64,000 nucleotides of DNA, from NCBI GenBank assembly GCA_035502095.1, contig DATJUX010000022.1, positions 124,001 to 188,000 on the forward strand, given 5' to 3'. The DNA is from JAKANT01 sp035502095 (GTDB lineage: Bacteria; Pseudomonadota; Gammaproteobacteria; Burkholderiales; Burkholderiaceae_F). A program made the translations under genes and the position numbers. This document shows, piece by piece, positions 16,178-23,898 of the stretch. The stretch's first letter is position 1, and every line of letters starts with the position of its first letter. Under the pieces are notes generated by a model that was not told the DNA's origin, did not search any database, and saw only the letters and a list, made by a program, of their open reading frames with translations.

Positions 16178-16840
16178 TCACCGCGGCTGCGCGGGCGGCT
16201 GCCCGGAGCGCGGCGAGCGCGGTCCGTACAGCACTCCCTCGGGCCCGCCAATGAGGCGCGCGTTGGCCACGCCGGCGTAGTTGTACGCCGCGTCGGTGGT
16301 GCTGCCGATGATCTGGTTCACCAGCGCCTGCACCAGCAACCCGAGGATTCCACCCTGGTTCTGTTGCTGTTGTTCGGCCGACGAGGCGCGAGCGTTCCCT
16401 TGCCACAGCAGGGCGCCGTCGCGCAGGTCGACCAGCTTGGCATCGATCTGCACCGCCGTTTCGCTGACCAGCACGCGGTAGCTCGAGCCGTACTCGCGCA
16501 CGGTCAGATAGAGCGCGGCATCGGCCCCGAAGAACTGGCGCAGCTTGTCGGCCGGAATCTGCTGCGCGTCGTACGACGTGGTAACGCCGTTCTGCTTGAA
16601 CGTCTCGTCGGCGAGCGTGACCGGAATGACGTAGTAGCCGGCTTCGGCGAGGGGCCGCGTCACGCCCGACCACACGGCCGGCGTCGCCTTGATGTCGGGC
16701 GAATCGTTCACCGGTGGCAGCACGAGGATCGACGCCGGCCGCGCACGCTGGAACGCCGAATAATCCTTGGGCGGCCGGGTCGCGCAGGCGCCGAGCAGCA
16801 ACGGCGCCAGCAAGGCGCCGATTAGGACCATGCGCTTCAT
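16178..16840 (-). CDS. GNA1162-family (DUF799) lipoprotein
   Basis: The 220-residue protein has a lipoprotein signal peptide (lipobox LLLGACATRP, Cys near residue 18) and the GNA1162/DUF799 body: ILVLPPVNDSPDIKATPAVW, LAEAGYYVIPVTLADETFKQ, FGADAALYLTVREYG. Members in Neisseria are outer-membrane or periplasmic lipoproteins of unknown exact role. It is the last gene of a three-lipoprotein operon (CsgG-like, DUF4810, GNA1162) and its ATG overlaps the preceding stop (ATGA). The conserved grouping suggests the three act as one complex. Confidence 0.9.
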   Translation of the reverse strand: MKRMVLIGALLAPLLLGACATRPPKDYSAFQRARPASILVLPPVNDSPDIKATPAVWSGVTRPLAEAGYYVIPVTLADETFKQNGVTTSYDAQQIPADKLRQFFGADAALYLTVREYGSSYRVLVSETAVQIDAKLVDLRDGALLWQGNARASSAEQQQQNQGGILGLLVQALVNQIIGSTTDAAYNYAGVANARLIGGPEGVLYGPRSPRSGQPPAQPR

Positions 16841-17256
16841 GCCGCCGGGTCTTTCGCCTGGGGCTCGCCCTTCGCGGGCTCGGCCTTCGGCCCGCCGAGC
16901 CGCTTGAGCAACTGGTCCATGTACGGCGTCGACTCGGGGAATGCGGCCTTCTCGGCGTTCCACATTTCCATCGCGCGGCCCGGATTGCCCACGCTCAGGT
17001 ACAGCATCCCGAGGTGTGCGCGCAGGCCCGGCGGCAGCTGTGCGTTGGCGGCGCGCGCCTTCTCGGCGTGCGCTTCGATTTCCTTGATCTGCTGGTCGGG
17101 GCTGATGCCGTCGTGCAGCAGGTAGACGTACTGCTGGCGCGGATACGTCTCCCACATGTAGAGCGGTGCGTGCGGCTGCGCGCAGCCGACGAGCCCGAGC
17201 GCGAATGCGGTCGCCGCGAGCGGGCGCGGCGCTCGTGTGCTCAATTGTTCCCCCAC
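16837..17256 (-). CDS. DUF4810 lipoprotein
   Basis: A short lipoprotein of up to 139 residues with lipobox ALGLVGCAQP, then YMWETYPRQQYVYLLHDGIS, typical of DUF4810, and a TPR-like helical segment (PPGLRAHLGMLYLSVGNPGR). Function unknown. The start is uncertain: GTG at 17256 gives the length stated, while TTG at 17244 overlaps the csgG-like stop as TTGA and has GGGGGA just upstream, giving 135 residues. It overlaps the GNA1162 gene by 4 bp. Confidence 0.85.
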   Translation of the reverse strand: MGEQLSTRAPRPLAATAFALGLVGCAQPHAPLYMWETYPRQQYVYLLHDGISPDQQIKEIEAHAEKARAANAQLPPGLRAHLGMLYLSVGNPGRAMEMWNAEKAAFPESTPYMDQLLKRLGGPKAEPAKGEPQAKDPAA

Positions 17257-17909
17257 TTGCCGGAGTCGCGTGCGGCTACGAGGTTGTCGACCGCGTTGCG
17301 CATGGCGAGGTCGAGCACCTTGCCGTTCAGCGTGGCGTCGTAACCCGCAGTGCCCCCGAAGCCGACCACCTCGCGCGTCGAGAGTTCGTACTCGCCAGCG
17401 CCGCGCGCCGAATAGACGACCTCGGAGGTGCGCGTGTTGACGACGTTCAGCGTGATCTTCGCGTACGCGATCTGCTGGCGGCCGCGGCCGAGCACGCCGA
17501 AGAACTGCTGGTCCCCGACTTCCTTGCGGCCGAACTCGGTGATGTCGCCGGTGATCAGGAACGAGGCACCGCGCAGCGTCTGCGTCACGCCCTGCAGCTT
17601 GGCCTCCTGCCCGATCTCGTTCATGTTCTCGCGCTCCAGCACGTTGAAGCGCTGCGACTCCTGCAGGTGCGCGACCAGCGAGGTCTTCGCCTGGCTGCCG
17701 AGGCGATCGATGCCGTCGGAGAACACGCCCATCATGTAGTTGGAGCGGTTGTCGAACTTGCCCACCGCCACCGGGACGCGCGGGGCTTCGGTGGGCGTGC
17801 TGGCCGCCTGCACCTTGGCCACCTCGACGCTGCGCGAGCTTTCGGTGGCGCAGCCCGCGATGAGGAACGCGCCGGACAGGACGACGATCGGGACAACGGC
17901 CTTGATCAT
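17241..17909 (-). CDS. CsgG/HfaB-family outer-membrane lipoprotein
   Basis: The 222-residue lipoprotein (lipobox LIAGCATES) matches the CsgG fold: VPVAVGKFDNRSNYMMGVFS, QTLRGASFLITGDITEFGRK, YAKITLNVVNTRTSEVVYSA. CsgG forms the curli export pore, but no curli genes are near; the CsgG-DUF4810-GNA1162 trio is a separate conserved set. The ATG at 17909 is preferred, with AGAGGT eight bases upstream; a GTG at 17918 would add three residues. Another CsgG-like segment occurs in the lipoprotein at 11506-13047. Confidence 0.9.
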   Translation of the reverse strand: MIKAVVPIVVLSGAFLIAGCATESSRSVEVAKVQAASTPTEAPRVPVAVGKFDNRSNYMMGVFSDGIDRLGSQAKTSLVAHLQESQRFNVLERENMNEIGQEAKLQGVTQTLRGASFLITGDITEFGRKEVGDQQFFGVLGRGRQQIAYAKITLNVVNTRTSEVVYSARGAGEYELSTREVVGFGGTAGYDATLNGKVLDLAMRNAVDNLVAARDSGKWGNN

Positions 17910-18039
17910 GAAGGTCACCTCTTTCGAATGCTGGAAAGCCGGATACGCGCCAATCCTACGACGCGCGCCGGCGCGGGTCGACCGGCCAAAGCGCCGAATT
18001 GACCCGCTTCGCGAGGTTGCCGGATCTACCCCGGTCCGT

Positions 18040-18435
18040 TCACGCCTTGGCGAAATGCCGCTTCATCGCGGCGGCCCCCTCTGCCGCCATGGCCCCGATC
18101 GGCCCGGCAAGTTCGTGCGGGAGCAGGTCGATGATCCAGAGCACCCGGCAGCAACGCGCGTCGACCTCGATCACCTCGACCGACGCGTTGTAGTGCTGCG
18201 CGCGCCCGCCGACGATCGCATAGGCGAGGCGTCGCGTCCTGTCGTCGCAATCGACGAGAAGTTCGCGTGCGACCAGGCCATTGGCGAACGTCACGACGCG
18301 CGCGTCGCCGTCGAGCCTGCAGTCGGTGACGAAGCCGGGTACGAGACGCTGCGCCAGCGCACCGAAGTCGCGCACCGCGTCCCAGACCGCCGCCGCCCCT
18401 GCCTGCAGGGTCAAGTCGTTGCGAATCGAAGCCAT
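18040..18435 (-). CDS. SRPBCC-family (polyketide cyclase/START-like) protein
   Basis: The 131-residue protein has the SRPBCC helix-grip pattern: VWDAVRDFGALAQRLVPGFV near the start, VVTFANGLVARELLVDCDDR, RRLAYAIVGGRAQHYNASVE in the middle and a long C-terminal helix (ELAGPIGAMAAEGAAAMKRH). Such folds bind hydrophobic ligands in the cytoplasm; no ligand can be named. The start is one of two adjacent ATGs (18438 or 18435); the inner one has GAGGAG at better spacing. It is monocistronic, divergent from the next gene. Confidence 0.8.
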   Translation of the reverse strand: MASIRNDLTLQAGAAAVWDAVRDFGALAQRLVPGFVTDCRLDGDARVVTFANGLVARELLVDCDDRTRRLAYAIVGGRAQHYNASVEVIEVDARCCRVLWIIDLLPHELAGPIGAMAAEGAAAMKRHFAKA

Positions 18436-18490
18436 CATCGCTCCTCGAGATGTCGGCAAGCGCAGCGTAGCCGGCCGGCGTCGCAGGGAC

Positions 18491-19360
18491 TTGGCGAATC
18501 CTGCGCTTACACTGCGCGCTACCCAGGATGGGCGCTCGATCGGAGGCGGTACGCAATCGCTGCATTGGTGGATCCGGCTGCTATCGTGCGCGCTCCTCGG
18601 TGCTTGCGCCGCTGCCGTGTCCCCTGTTCCTCCCGCTGTTCGCGCCGAACTGGCGCCGCACGGGGCGCTGCGTGCGGCGATCAATTTCGGCAACCCGGTC
18701 CTGGCGCAGAAGGACGCGACCACCGGAGAGCCGCGTGGCGTTTCGGTCGATCTGGCGCGCGAACTGGGCCGCCGGCTCGGCGTGCCGGTCGAGCTGGTGC
18801 TGTTCGACGCCGCGGGCAAGGTCTTCGATGCGCTGCAGGCCGATCGCTGGGACATCGCGTTCCTCGCGATCGATCCGGCGCGCGCCACCGGGATCGCGTT
18901 CACCGCTCCGTACGTCGTGATCGAGGGCACGTACCTCGTGCGCGTCGACTCGCCGCTGCAAGCGATCGAGGACGTCGATCGCGACGGCGTGCGCATCGCC
19001 GTCGGCAGCAAGAGCGCCTACGACCTGTTTCTCGCGCGCACGCTGAAGCACGCGCAGCGGGTACCGGCGCCGACATCGCCGGCCGCGATCCGGTTGTTCC
19101 TCGATGAAAGGCTCGATGCCGCGGCGGGCGTGCGGCAGCCGCTCGTGCAGTTCGCGCGCGCGCACCCGGAGTTGCGGGTGATCGAGGGGCGCTTCATGGC
19201 GATCGAACAGGCGATGGGAACGCCGAAGCGCAACGCAGCGGCCGCGCAGTATCTACGCGGATTCATCGAGGAGATGAAGGCGTCCGGTTTCGTCGCACGG
19301 GCGCTCGAGCGCAGCGGGCAAGGTGACGCGGCCGTGGCGCCGCCTGCGCCGCTTCGTTGA
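18491..19360 (+). CDS. Family 3 solute-binding lipoprotein (orphan)
   Basis: An extracellular solute-binding protein of the amino-acid ABC-transporter class. GALRAAINFGNPVLAQKDAT, RGVSVDLARELGRRLGVPVE and WDIAFLAIDPARATGIAFTA are the usual two-lobe landmarks. A membrane segment with lipobox LLGACAAA follows the start region. No ATG or GTG lies at a sensible place: the TTG at 18491 with AGGGA in front is my choice and gives about 289 residues; a CTG start near 18557 behind GGAGG is an alternative. No permease or ATPase gene adjoins, so its partner is elsewhere or it has a sensory role. Confidence 0.78.
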   Translation: MANPALTLRATQDGRSIGGGTQSLHWWIRLLSCALLGACAAAVSPVPPAVRAELAPHGALRAAINFGNPVLAQKDATTGEPRGVSVDLARELGRRLGVPVELVLFDAAGKVFDALQADRWDIAFLAIDPARATGIAFTAPYVVIEGTYLVRVDSPLQAIEDVDRDGVRIAVGSKSAYDLFLARTLKHAQRVPAPTSPAAIRLFLDERLDAAAGVRQPLVQFARAHPELRVIEGRFMAIEQAMGTPKRNAAAAQYLRGFIEEMKASGFVARALERSGQGDAAVAPPAPLR

Positions 19361-19380
19361 TGCAACCAGGGATCTGAATC

Positions 19381-20487
19381 ATGGCTCTGAAACGCCCCAG
19401 GGGCGCGCCGGGAACCCTGGTCGTGCTCGAGCACACCTCGAAGGTTCTGAAGGGCAATGCGCTCGGCGATCCGCACGTGCGCAAGCTCGGCGTCTGGCTG
19501 CCCCCGCAGTACGACGCGGCGGGCGGCAAGCAACGTTTTCCCGTGCTGTACGACCTGGTCGGCTTCACCGGGTCGGGCCTGGCGCACCTCAACTGGAAAC
19601 CGTTCGGCGATAACGTGCCCGAGCGCCTGGCCCGGTTGATCCACGAGCAGAAGATGGGACCGGTGATCGCCGTGTTCCCGGACTGTTTCACCGCGCTCGG
19701 CGGCAACCAGTACGTCAACTCGGCGGCAATAGGCAGCTATGCCGACTATCTCACGCGCGAGATCGTTCCGTTCGTCGACCGCGAGTTCCGCACGCTCGCG
19801 CGCCGCGAGCATCGCGGCTGCTTTGGCAAGTCATCCGGCGGCTACGGTGCCATCCTGCACGGGATGAAGCACGCGCAGACGTGGGGTGCGGTGGCGAGCC
19901 ACTCGGGCGACGCCGGATTCGACTTCGTCTACTGGAACGACTGGCCGAACACTCTCGACGAGCTCGCCCGCTTTCGCGTGCCGAAGCGCCAGCCGGGCGC
20001 CTACGACGCGCGCAAGGAATCCCTGCGCAAGGGACTCGCCGACGGCGTCGACGACGGGCGCATCAAGCGCTTTCTCGCCCACGTGTGGAAGAAGGAGAAG
20101 CTCACCACCAAGGAAGCGTACTGCATCATGAACCTCTGCATGGCTGCCACCTACGATCCCGATCCGCGCGTGCCGCTCGGCTTCCGCGTTCCCTTCAATC
20201 TCGAATCGGGCGAGTTGATCGCGAAGCGCTGGCAACACTGGCGCGCCAACGATCCGGTCAACCTCGTCGCGCCGTACCGCGCGAACCTGAAGTCGTTGCG
20301 CGGCATCTACGTCGACTGCGGCTGGCGCGACCAGTTCCACATTCACTACGGCGCCCGCATGCTGTCGAAGCGGCTGGCCGCCGCGGGCATCCGCCACGAC
20401 TACGAGGAATTCGACGACGACCACTCGGACGTCGACTACCGCATGGACCGCAGCCTGCCGTTTCTGTATCGCGCGCTCAAGGGTTGA
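19381..20487 (+). CDS. Putative esterase (alpha/beta hydrolase, esterase D/PF00756-like)
   Basis: The 368-residue protein has the esterase-D-like order: RKLGVWLPPQYDAAGGKQRF (strand entry), FPVLYDLVGFTGSGLAHLNW, the nucleophile elbow GCFGKSSGGYGAILHG (Ser in GKSSGG), and a late acid/His part (DQFHIHYGARM, EFDDDHSDVDYRM). No signal peptide is seen, so it is cytoplasmic. The substrate is unknown. It starts 20 bp after the solute-binding gene and may be cotranscribed with it. Confidence 0.82.
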   Translation: MALKRPRGAPGTLVVLEHTSKVLKGNALGDPHVRKLGVWLPPQYDAAGGKQRFPVLYDLVGFTGSGLAHLNWKPFGDNVPERLARLIHEQKMGPVIAVFPDCFTALGGNQYVNSAAIGSYADYLTREIVPFVDREFRTLARREHRGCFGKSSGGYGAILHGMKHAQTWGAVASHSGDAGFDFVYWNDWPNTLDELARFRVPKRQPGAYDARKESLRKGLADGVDDGRIKRFLAHVWKKEKLTTKEAYCIMNLCMAATYDPDPRVPLGFRVPFNLESGELIAKRWQHWRANDPVNLVAPYRANLKSLRGIYVDCGWRDQFHIHYGARMLSKRLAAAGIRHDYEEFDDDHSDVDYRMDRSLPFLYRALKG

Positions 20488-20539
20488 GAGGGCAGGAGCA
20501 GGTCACATCGGCCGGCCGAGATCGCTCCTCACTGCGCTC

Positions 20540-20569
20540 CTCGGGATGACATGGAAGTGTCATTCCGAG
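20540..20569. repeat. Hairpin repeat between convergent genes
   Basis: CTCGGGATGACA and TGTCATTCCGAG form a 12-bp stem with one G-T pair around the loop TGGAAG. It sits between the convergent esterase and VIT genes. The flanks carry further arms (GGCCGAGATCGCTCC on the left, GCGAGGACTCTCGG on the right). Words such as TCATCCCGAG...GGATCTC recur at 23.8 and 37.8 kb. It may act as a bidirectional terminator. Confidence 0.5.
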
Positions 20570-20593
20570 CCGCCCGGGCGAGGACTCTCGGCG

Positions 20594-21325
20594 CTAGCCC
20601 AATGTGATGCCGAACGCAGCGCCGACGGCGGCGGTAAACAGCATCGCGAGCGCACCCCAGAACGTCACGCGCAGCGCACCGATGCCGATCGGCGCGCCAC
20701 CCGCGTGAGCGGCGAGCCCGCCGAGGGTCGCGAGGAAGACGAGCGACGTGGCGGCGACGGCGGGCGCCGTCCACGCGAGCGGCGCGACGGCCGCGGTCAG
20801 CAACGGCAGCAGGCCGCCGACGGCGAAGGTCGCCGCCGACGTGAGGGCTGCCTGGATCGGTCGCGCACGTCCCCGCTCGACGATGCCGAGCTCGTCGCGC
20901 GCATGCGCGCCCAGCGCGTCCTTCGCCATCAGCTGCTCGGCGACCTGGTGGGCGAGCGCCGGCTCCAGGCCGCGGTGCACGTAGATCGCCGCGAGCTCGC
21001 GATGTTCGTACTCGAGATCGGACGCGAGCTCGTGGCGTTCGCGTTCGAGGTCCGCATGGTCGGTATCGGACTGCGAGCTCACCGAGACGTATTCGCCGGC
21101 GGCCATCGACATCGCGCCGGCCACGAGGCCGGCGGCGCCGGCCGCCAGCACGGCACCGCGGTCCGCATGCGCCGTCACGACGCCGATCACGAGGCCGGCC
21201 GTCGAGAGGATGCCGTCGTTGGCCCCCAGCACCGCCGCGCGCAGCCAGCCAATGTGGCGGCTGCCATGGCGCTCGCCGTGAAAAAGGCCACGCATCGTCG
21301 TGACGGGCATCGATCCTCGCGCCAT
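20594..21325 (-). CDS. VIT1/CCC1-family membrane protein (metal transporter)
   Basis: The 243-residue protein belongs to the VIT/CCC1 family (iron or manganese transport in eukaryotic members). It has GWLRAAVLGANDGILSTAGL near residues 26-45, GAMSMAAGEYVSVSSQSD in the next helix, a charged cytoplasmic helical part with EREREL-type repeats, and three closing membrane helices. The gene is monocistronic, with AGGAAG in front of its ATG. Substrate is not determined by the sequence. Confidence 0.88.
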   Translation of the reverse strand: MARGSMPVTTMRGLFHGERHGSRHIGWLRAAVLGANDGILSTAGLVIGVVTAHADRGAVLAAGAAGLVAGAMSMAAGEYVSVSSQSDTDHADLERERHELASDLEYEHRELAAIYVHRGLEPALAHQVAEQLMAKDALGAHARDELGIVERGRARPIQAALTSAATFAVGGLLPLLTAAVAPLAWTAPAVAATSLVFLATLGGLAAHAGGAPIGIGALRVTFWGALAMLFTAAVGAAFGITLG

Positions 21326-21355
21326 GTCTTCCTCGCTATTCCATGCCGCCCGCCG

Positions 21356-21931
21356 TCAGCGGTCCTTTGCCTGTGATGCGCGGCGTGCCCGCAGCCGTTG
21401 CACGAACAGGACCAGCATGACCAGGGCGATCAGGCCGAACACGAGCCACGCCTCGATGTTCTGCAGTCCGCCGAGCATCGCCTCGGCGGCTTCGCCGAAA
21501 ACATAACCGACGCCGCTGATGAGGATCGCCCAGATGATGGCACCGATGGCGTTGAAGGCAAGGAAGCGGGTTGGGGAGATCCGCGACGTGCCGATGATGA
21601 TCGGCCCGGCGATACGCAACCCGTAGGCGAAGCGCACGCCGATCACGACCCACGCCTGATACCGCTCGATCAGGTGGAACACGCGTTCGCCCTGCTGCGC
21701 GACCGGGGGGAAGCGCGCGAGCACGGCGGTGCCATGGACGCGGCCGAGCCAGAAGAAGAACTGGTCGCCGGCAAAGCCGGCGACCGCGGCGACCGCGACC
21801 ACGCCGAGCGGGTCGAGATGGCCGCGGCTGGCGGCGAAGCCCGCGAGCACGAGCACGGTCTCGCCTTCGAGGAAACAAGCGATCGCCAGTACCCAGTAGC
21901 CATGCGTCGCGATCAGCTCGTGCACGTCCAT
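21356..21931 (-). CDS. DedA/SNARE-associated family membrane protein
   Basis: The 191-residue protein has the DedA plan: FLEGETVLVLAGFAASRGHL, GDQFFFWLGRVHG, a central VVIGVRFAYGLRIAGPIIIG with the conserved Arg-Gly-type loop, and two C-terminal helices. DedA proteins are proposed lipid-carrier (undecaprenyl phosphate) flippases acting in the inner membrane. It stands 31 bp upstream of the VIT gene in the same direction and may share its transcript. Confidence 0.9.
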   Translation of the reverse strand: MDVHELIATHGYWVLAIACFLEGETVLVLAGFAASRGHLDPLGVVAVAAVAGFAGDQFFFWLGRVHGTAVLARFPPVAQQGERVFHLIERYQAWVVIGVRFAYGLRIAGPIIIGTSRISPTRFLAFNAIGAIIWAILISGVGYVFGEAAEAMLGGLQNIEAWLVFGLIALVMLVLFVQRLRARRASQAKDR

Positions 21932-22021
21932 GTCGTCGCTTCCGCAGCGTTGCGGAGAGAACTCGGCGGGCAGCCCGATGCGGGCGAGTCTCCGCCCCCC
22001 GGCCGGACTATATATAGAAGG

Positions 22022-22858
22022 TCAGGCGGGCAAGAAGAGTGCCGGATCGACCGGCACCGTGTTGAGGTACACGGAGAAGTGCAGGTGCGGGCCGGTCACG
22101 CGCCCTGTCGCGCCCACCTTCGCGATGGTCGCGCCGGACATGACGGACTCGCCCGGCGCGATCCCGATCTCGCTCAAGTGGGCGTAGAGCGTGAGCAGGC
22201 CCTCGCCGTGATCGATGACGACCTGGTTGCCGGAGAAGAAGTACTCCCCGCTATCGATCACCTTGCCGCTTGCGGCCGCGACGACCGGCGTGCCCACCGG
22301 TGCGGCGATGTCCATGCCGGTATGAGGATTGCGCGCTTGCCCGTTGAAGAAGCGCCGCATGCCGAAGGAACTCGAGCGCCGCCCCGGCGCAGGCTGGATC
22401 ATCTCGGTCGAAACCGGAGGCTCCGGGCTGAAGGTGCGCAACACTTCGGCGAGGTGGCTGCGCTCGCGGTCATAACGCGCAAGATCGACCGGCGAGAGAT
22501 CGACCTGGCCCTGTGGCACGTTGAGGTGCTGCGCCGCGTACTCCTTCTTGCCGATGACGATCGGCATCGTCCTCGTGCCGCCGTCCGCGCTCCTGACCTC
22601 GATCACCGCCTTGGAGCCGGGCTTCAAGGCCAGCGACAAGCCGACCAGCGCGACCCACTCGGCCTGCTCGCGCAGCACCAGCACGCGTTCGCCCGAGAGG
22701 CGGACCCGTGGGGGCTGCTCCGAGTTGCCAAGCCGGATCCGTGCGACGCCGCCCGGCACTGCACTCGCCCGCGGCCATTCGGCGGCGCAAGCCAAGGGCG
22801 GCCAGCACGGCAGCGCCAGCGCGGCCGGGAGCGTGATGAGCACGTCGCGACGATTCAT
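22022..22858 (-). CDS. M23 (LytM-type) metallo-endopeptidase
   Basis: A 278-residue exported protein with signal peptide MNRRDVLITLPAALALPCWP (cleaved near ACAAE), an N-terminal beta-rich region, and a C-terminal M23 domain. The zinc ligands are in RNPHTGMDIAAPVGTPVVAA (His, Asp) and GPHLHFSVYLN (HxH). M23 enzymes cut peptide cross-links in peptidoglycan. All ligands are present, so it should be active. The 272-bp gap 22859-23130 beyond its start holds nothing I can assign. Confidence 0.92.
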   Translation of the reverse strand: MNRRDVLITLPAALALPCWPPLACAAEWPRASAVPGGVARIRLGNSEQPPRVRLSGERVLVLREQAEWVALVGLSLALKPGSKAVIEVRSADGGTRTMPIVIGKKEYAAQHLNVPQGQVDLSPVDLARYDRERSHLAEVLRTFSPEPPVSTEMIQPAPGRRSSSFGMRRFFNGQARNPHTGMDIAAPVGTPVVAAASGKVIDSGEYFFSGNQVVIDHGEGLLTLYAHLSEIGIAPGESVMSGATIAKVGATGRVTGPHLHFSVYLNTVPVDPALFLPA

Positions 22859-23130
22859 TCGTACCCCGAGTGGACCGATCCAGAGCGTCTCCGGTCTCAG
22901 ACCCGGCCCGATGCGCAGGGTTCGCAAATGACGCGCAACCAGACGCTCCCCGATGCTAGCCAATTCCGCCGCCAACGAGGTTGTTCGCCGCCGCGGGCGG
23001 CCGACACGGCTTGTCCGGCCAAGCGAGGAGGGATCGGCCCCTTGGCGCAAGCACGCAATCCCGTCGTTGCAGACAGGGGAGCTGCACGACTAAGTTGCGG
23101 TCTCGCGCAAGACCCCGACGGAGGTTCTCC

Positions 23131-23787
23131 ATGGCACTGCGACTGGGCGACGAAGCCCCCGATTTCACCGCCGATACGACCGAGGGTCCGATCCGCTTCC
23201 ACGAGTGGATCGGCAATGGCTGGGCGATCCTCTTCTCGCACCCCAAGGACTTCACGCCCGTCTGCACGACGGAGCTCGGCTACATGGCCGGCCTCAAGAA
23301 GGAATTCGAAAGGCGCAACACCAAGATCCTCGGCTTGAGCATCGATCCCGTCACCGACCACAACCGCTGGCTCAAGGACATCGAGGACGCGACCGGGCAC
23401 AAGGTCAACTACCCGTTGATCGGCGACCCCGAGCTGAAGATCGCCAAGCTCTACGACATGATTCATCCCAACGCGAGCGCGCAGCCGACTCGCAGTGCGC
23501 AGGACAACGCGACCATCCGCTCGGTGTTCATCATCGGGCCGGACAAGAAGATCAAGCTCATGCTCACCTACCCGATGAGCACCGGCCGCAACTTCGACGA
23601 AGTGCTGCGGGTCCTGGATTCGATGCAGCTGACCGCCAAGCACCGGGTGGCGACGCCGGTGAACTGGAAGGAAGGCGAGGACGTCATCATCCTGGCGTCG
23701 ATTCCGGACGCCGACGCCAAAGCGCTGTTCCCGCAAGGATGGCGCGCGGTCAAGCCGTACCTGCGCATGGTGCGGCAGCCGAAGTAG
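23131..23787 (+). CDS. 1-Cys peroxiredoxin (Prx6 type)
   Basis: The 218-residue enzyme reduces peroxides in the cytoplasm. The peroxidatic Cys45 is in FSHPKDFTPVCTTELGYMAG. The long C-terminal extension (about residues 160-218) and the segment SIDPVTDHNRWLKDIEDATG mark the Prx6 subgroup. No resolving Cys is seen, so it is of 1-Cys type. The ATG at 23131 follows GGAGG at 23120-23124. It is monocistronic and convergent with the persulfide dioxygenase gene, both linked to sulfur or oxidative stress chemistry. Confidence 0.93.
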   Translation: MALRLGDEAPDFTADTTEGPIRFHEWIGNGWAILFSHPKDFTPVCTTELGYMAGLKKEFERRNTKILGLSIDPVTDHNRWLKDIEDATGHKVNYPLIGDPELKIAKLYDMIHPNASAQPTRSAQDNATIRSVFIIGPDKKIKLMLTYPMSTGRNFDEVLRVLDSMQLTAKHRVATPVNWKEGEDVIILASIPDADAKALFPQGWRAVKPYLRMVRQPK

Positions 23788-23825
23788 GAGCTTGCAGCCG
23801 AAGCAGGGGCCTTCTCCGTCGTCCT

Positions 23826-23871
23826 TGACAAGGGCATCCTTTGTCATCCTGAGCCGAACGCGAAGGATCTC
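23826..23871. repeat. Intergenic repeat with hairpin, second copy
   Basis: A small hairpin (TGACAAGG / CCTTTGTCA, one bulge) is followed by TCATCCTGAG and GCGAAGGATCTC. The latter words match the repeat at 37764-37789 and, more loosely, the one near 20540. Like the first copy it separates convergent genes, here the peroxiredoxin and the persulfide dioxygenase. Confidence 0.45.
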
Positions 23872-23898
23872 GGCCGCGCGAGTCCCGAGTTTCCTCGT

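Noticed and set aside
17241..17909. Curli export locus
   Set aside because: CsgG-like fold is present but no csgA, csgB, csgE or csgF genes occur; the neighbours are DUF4810 and GNA1162 lipoproteins.
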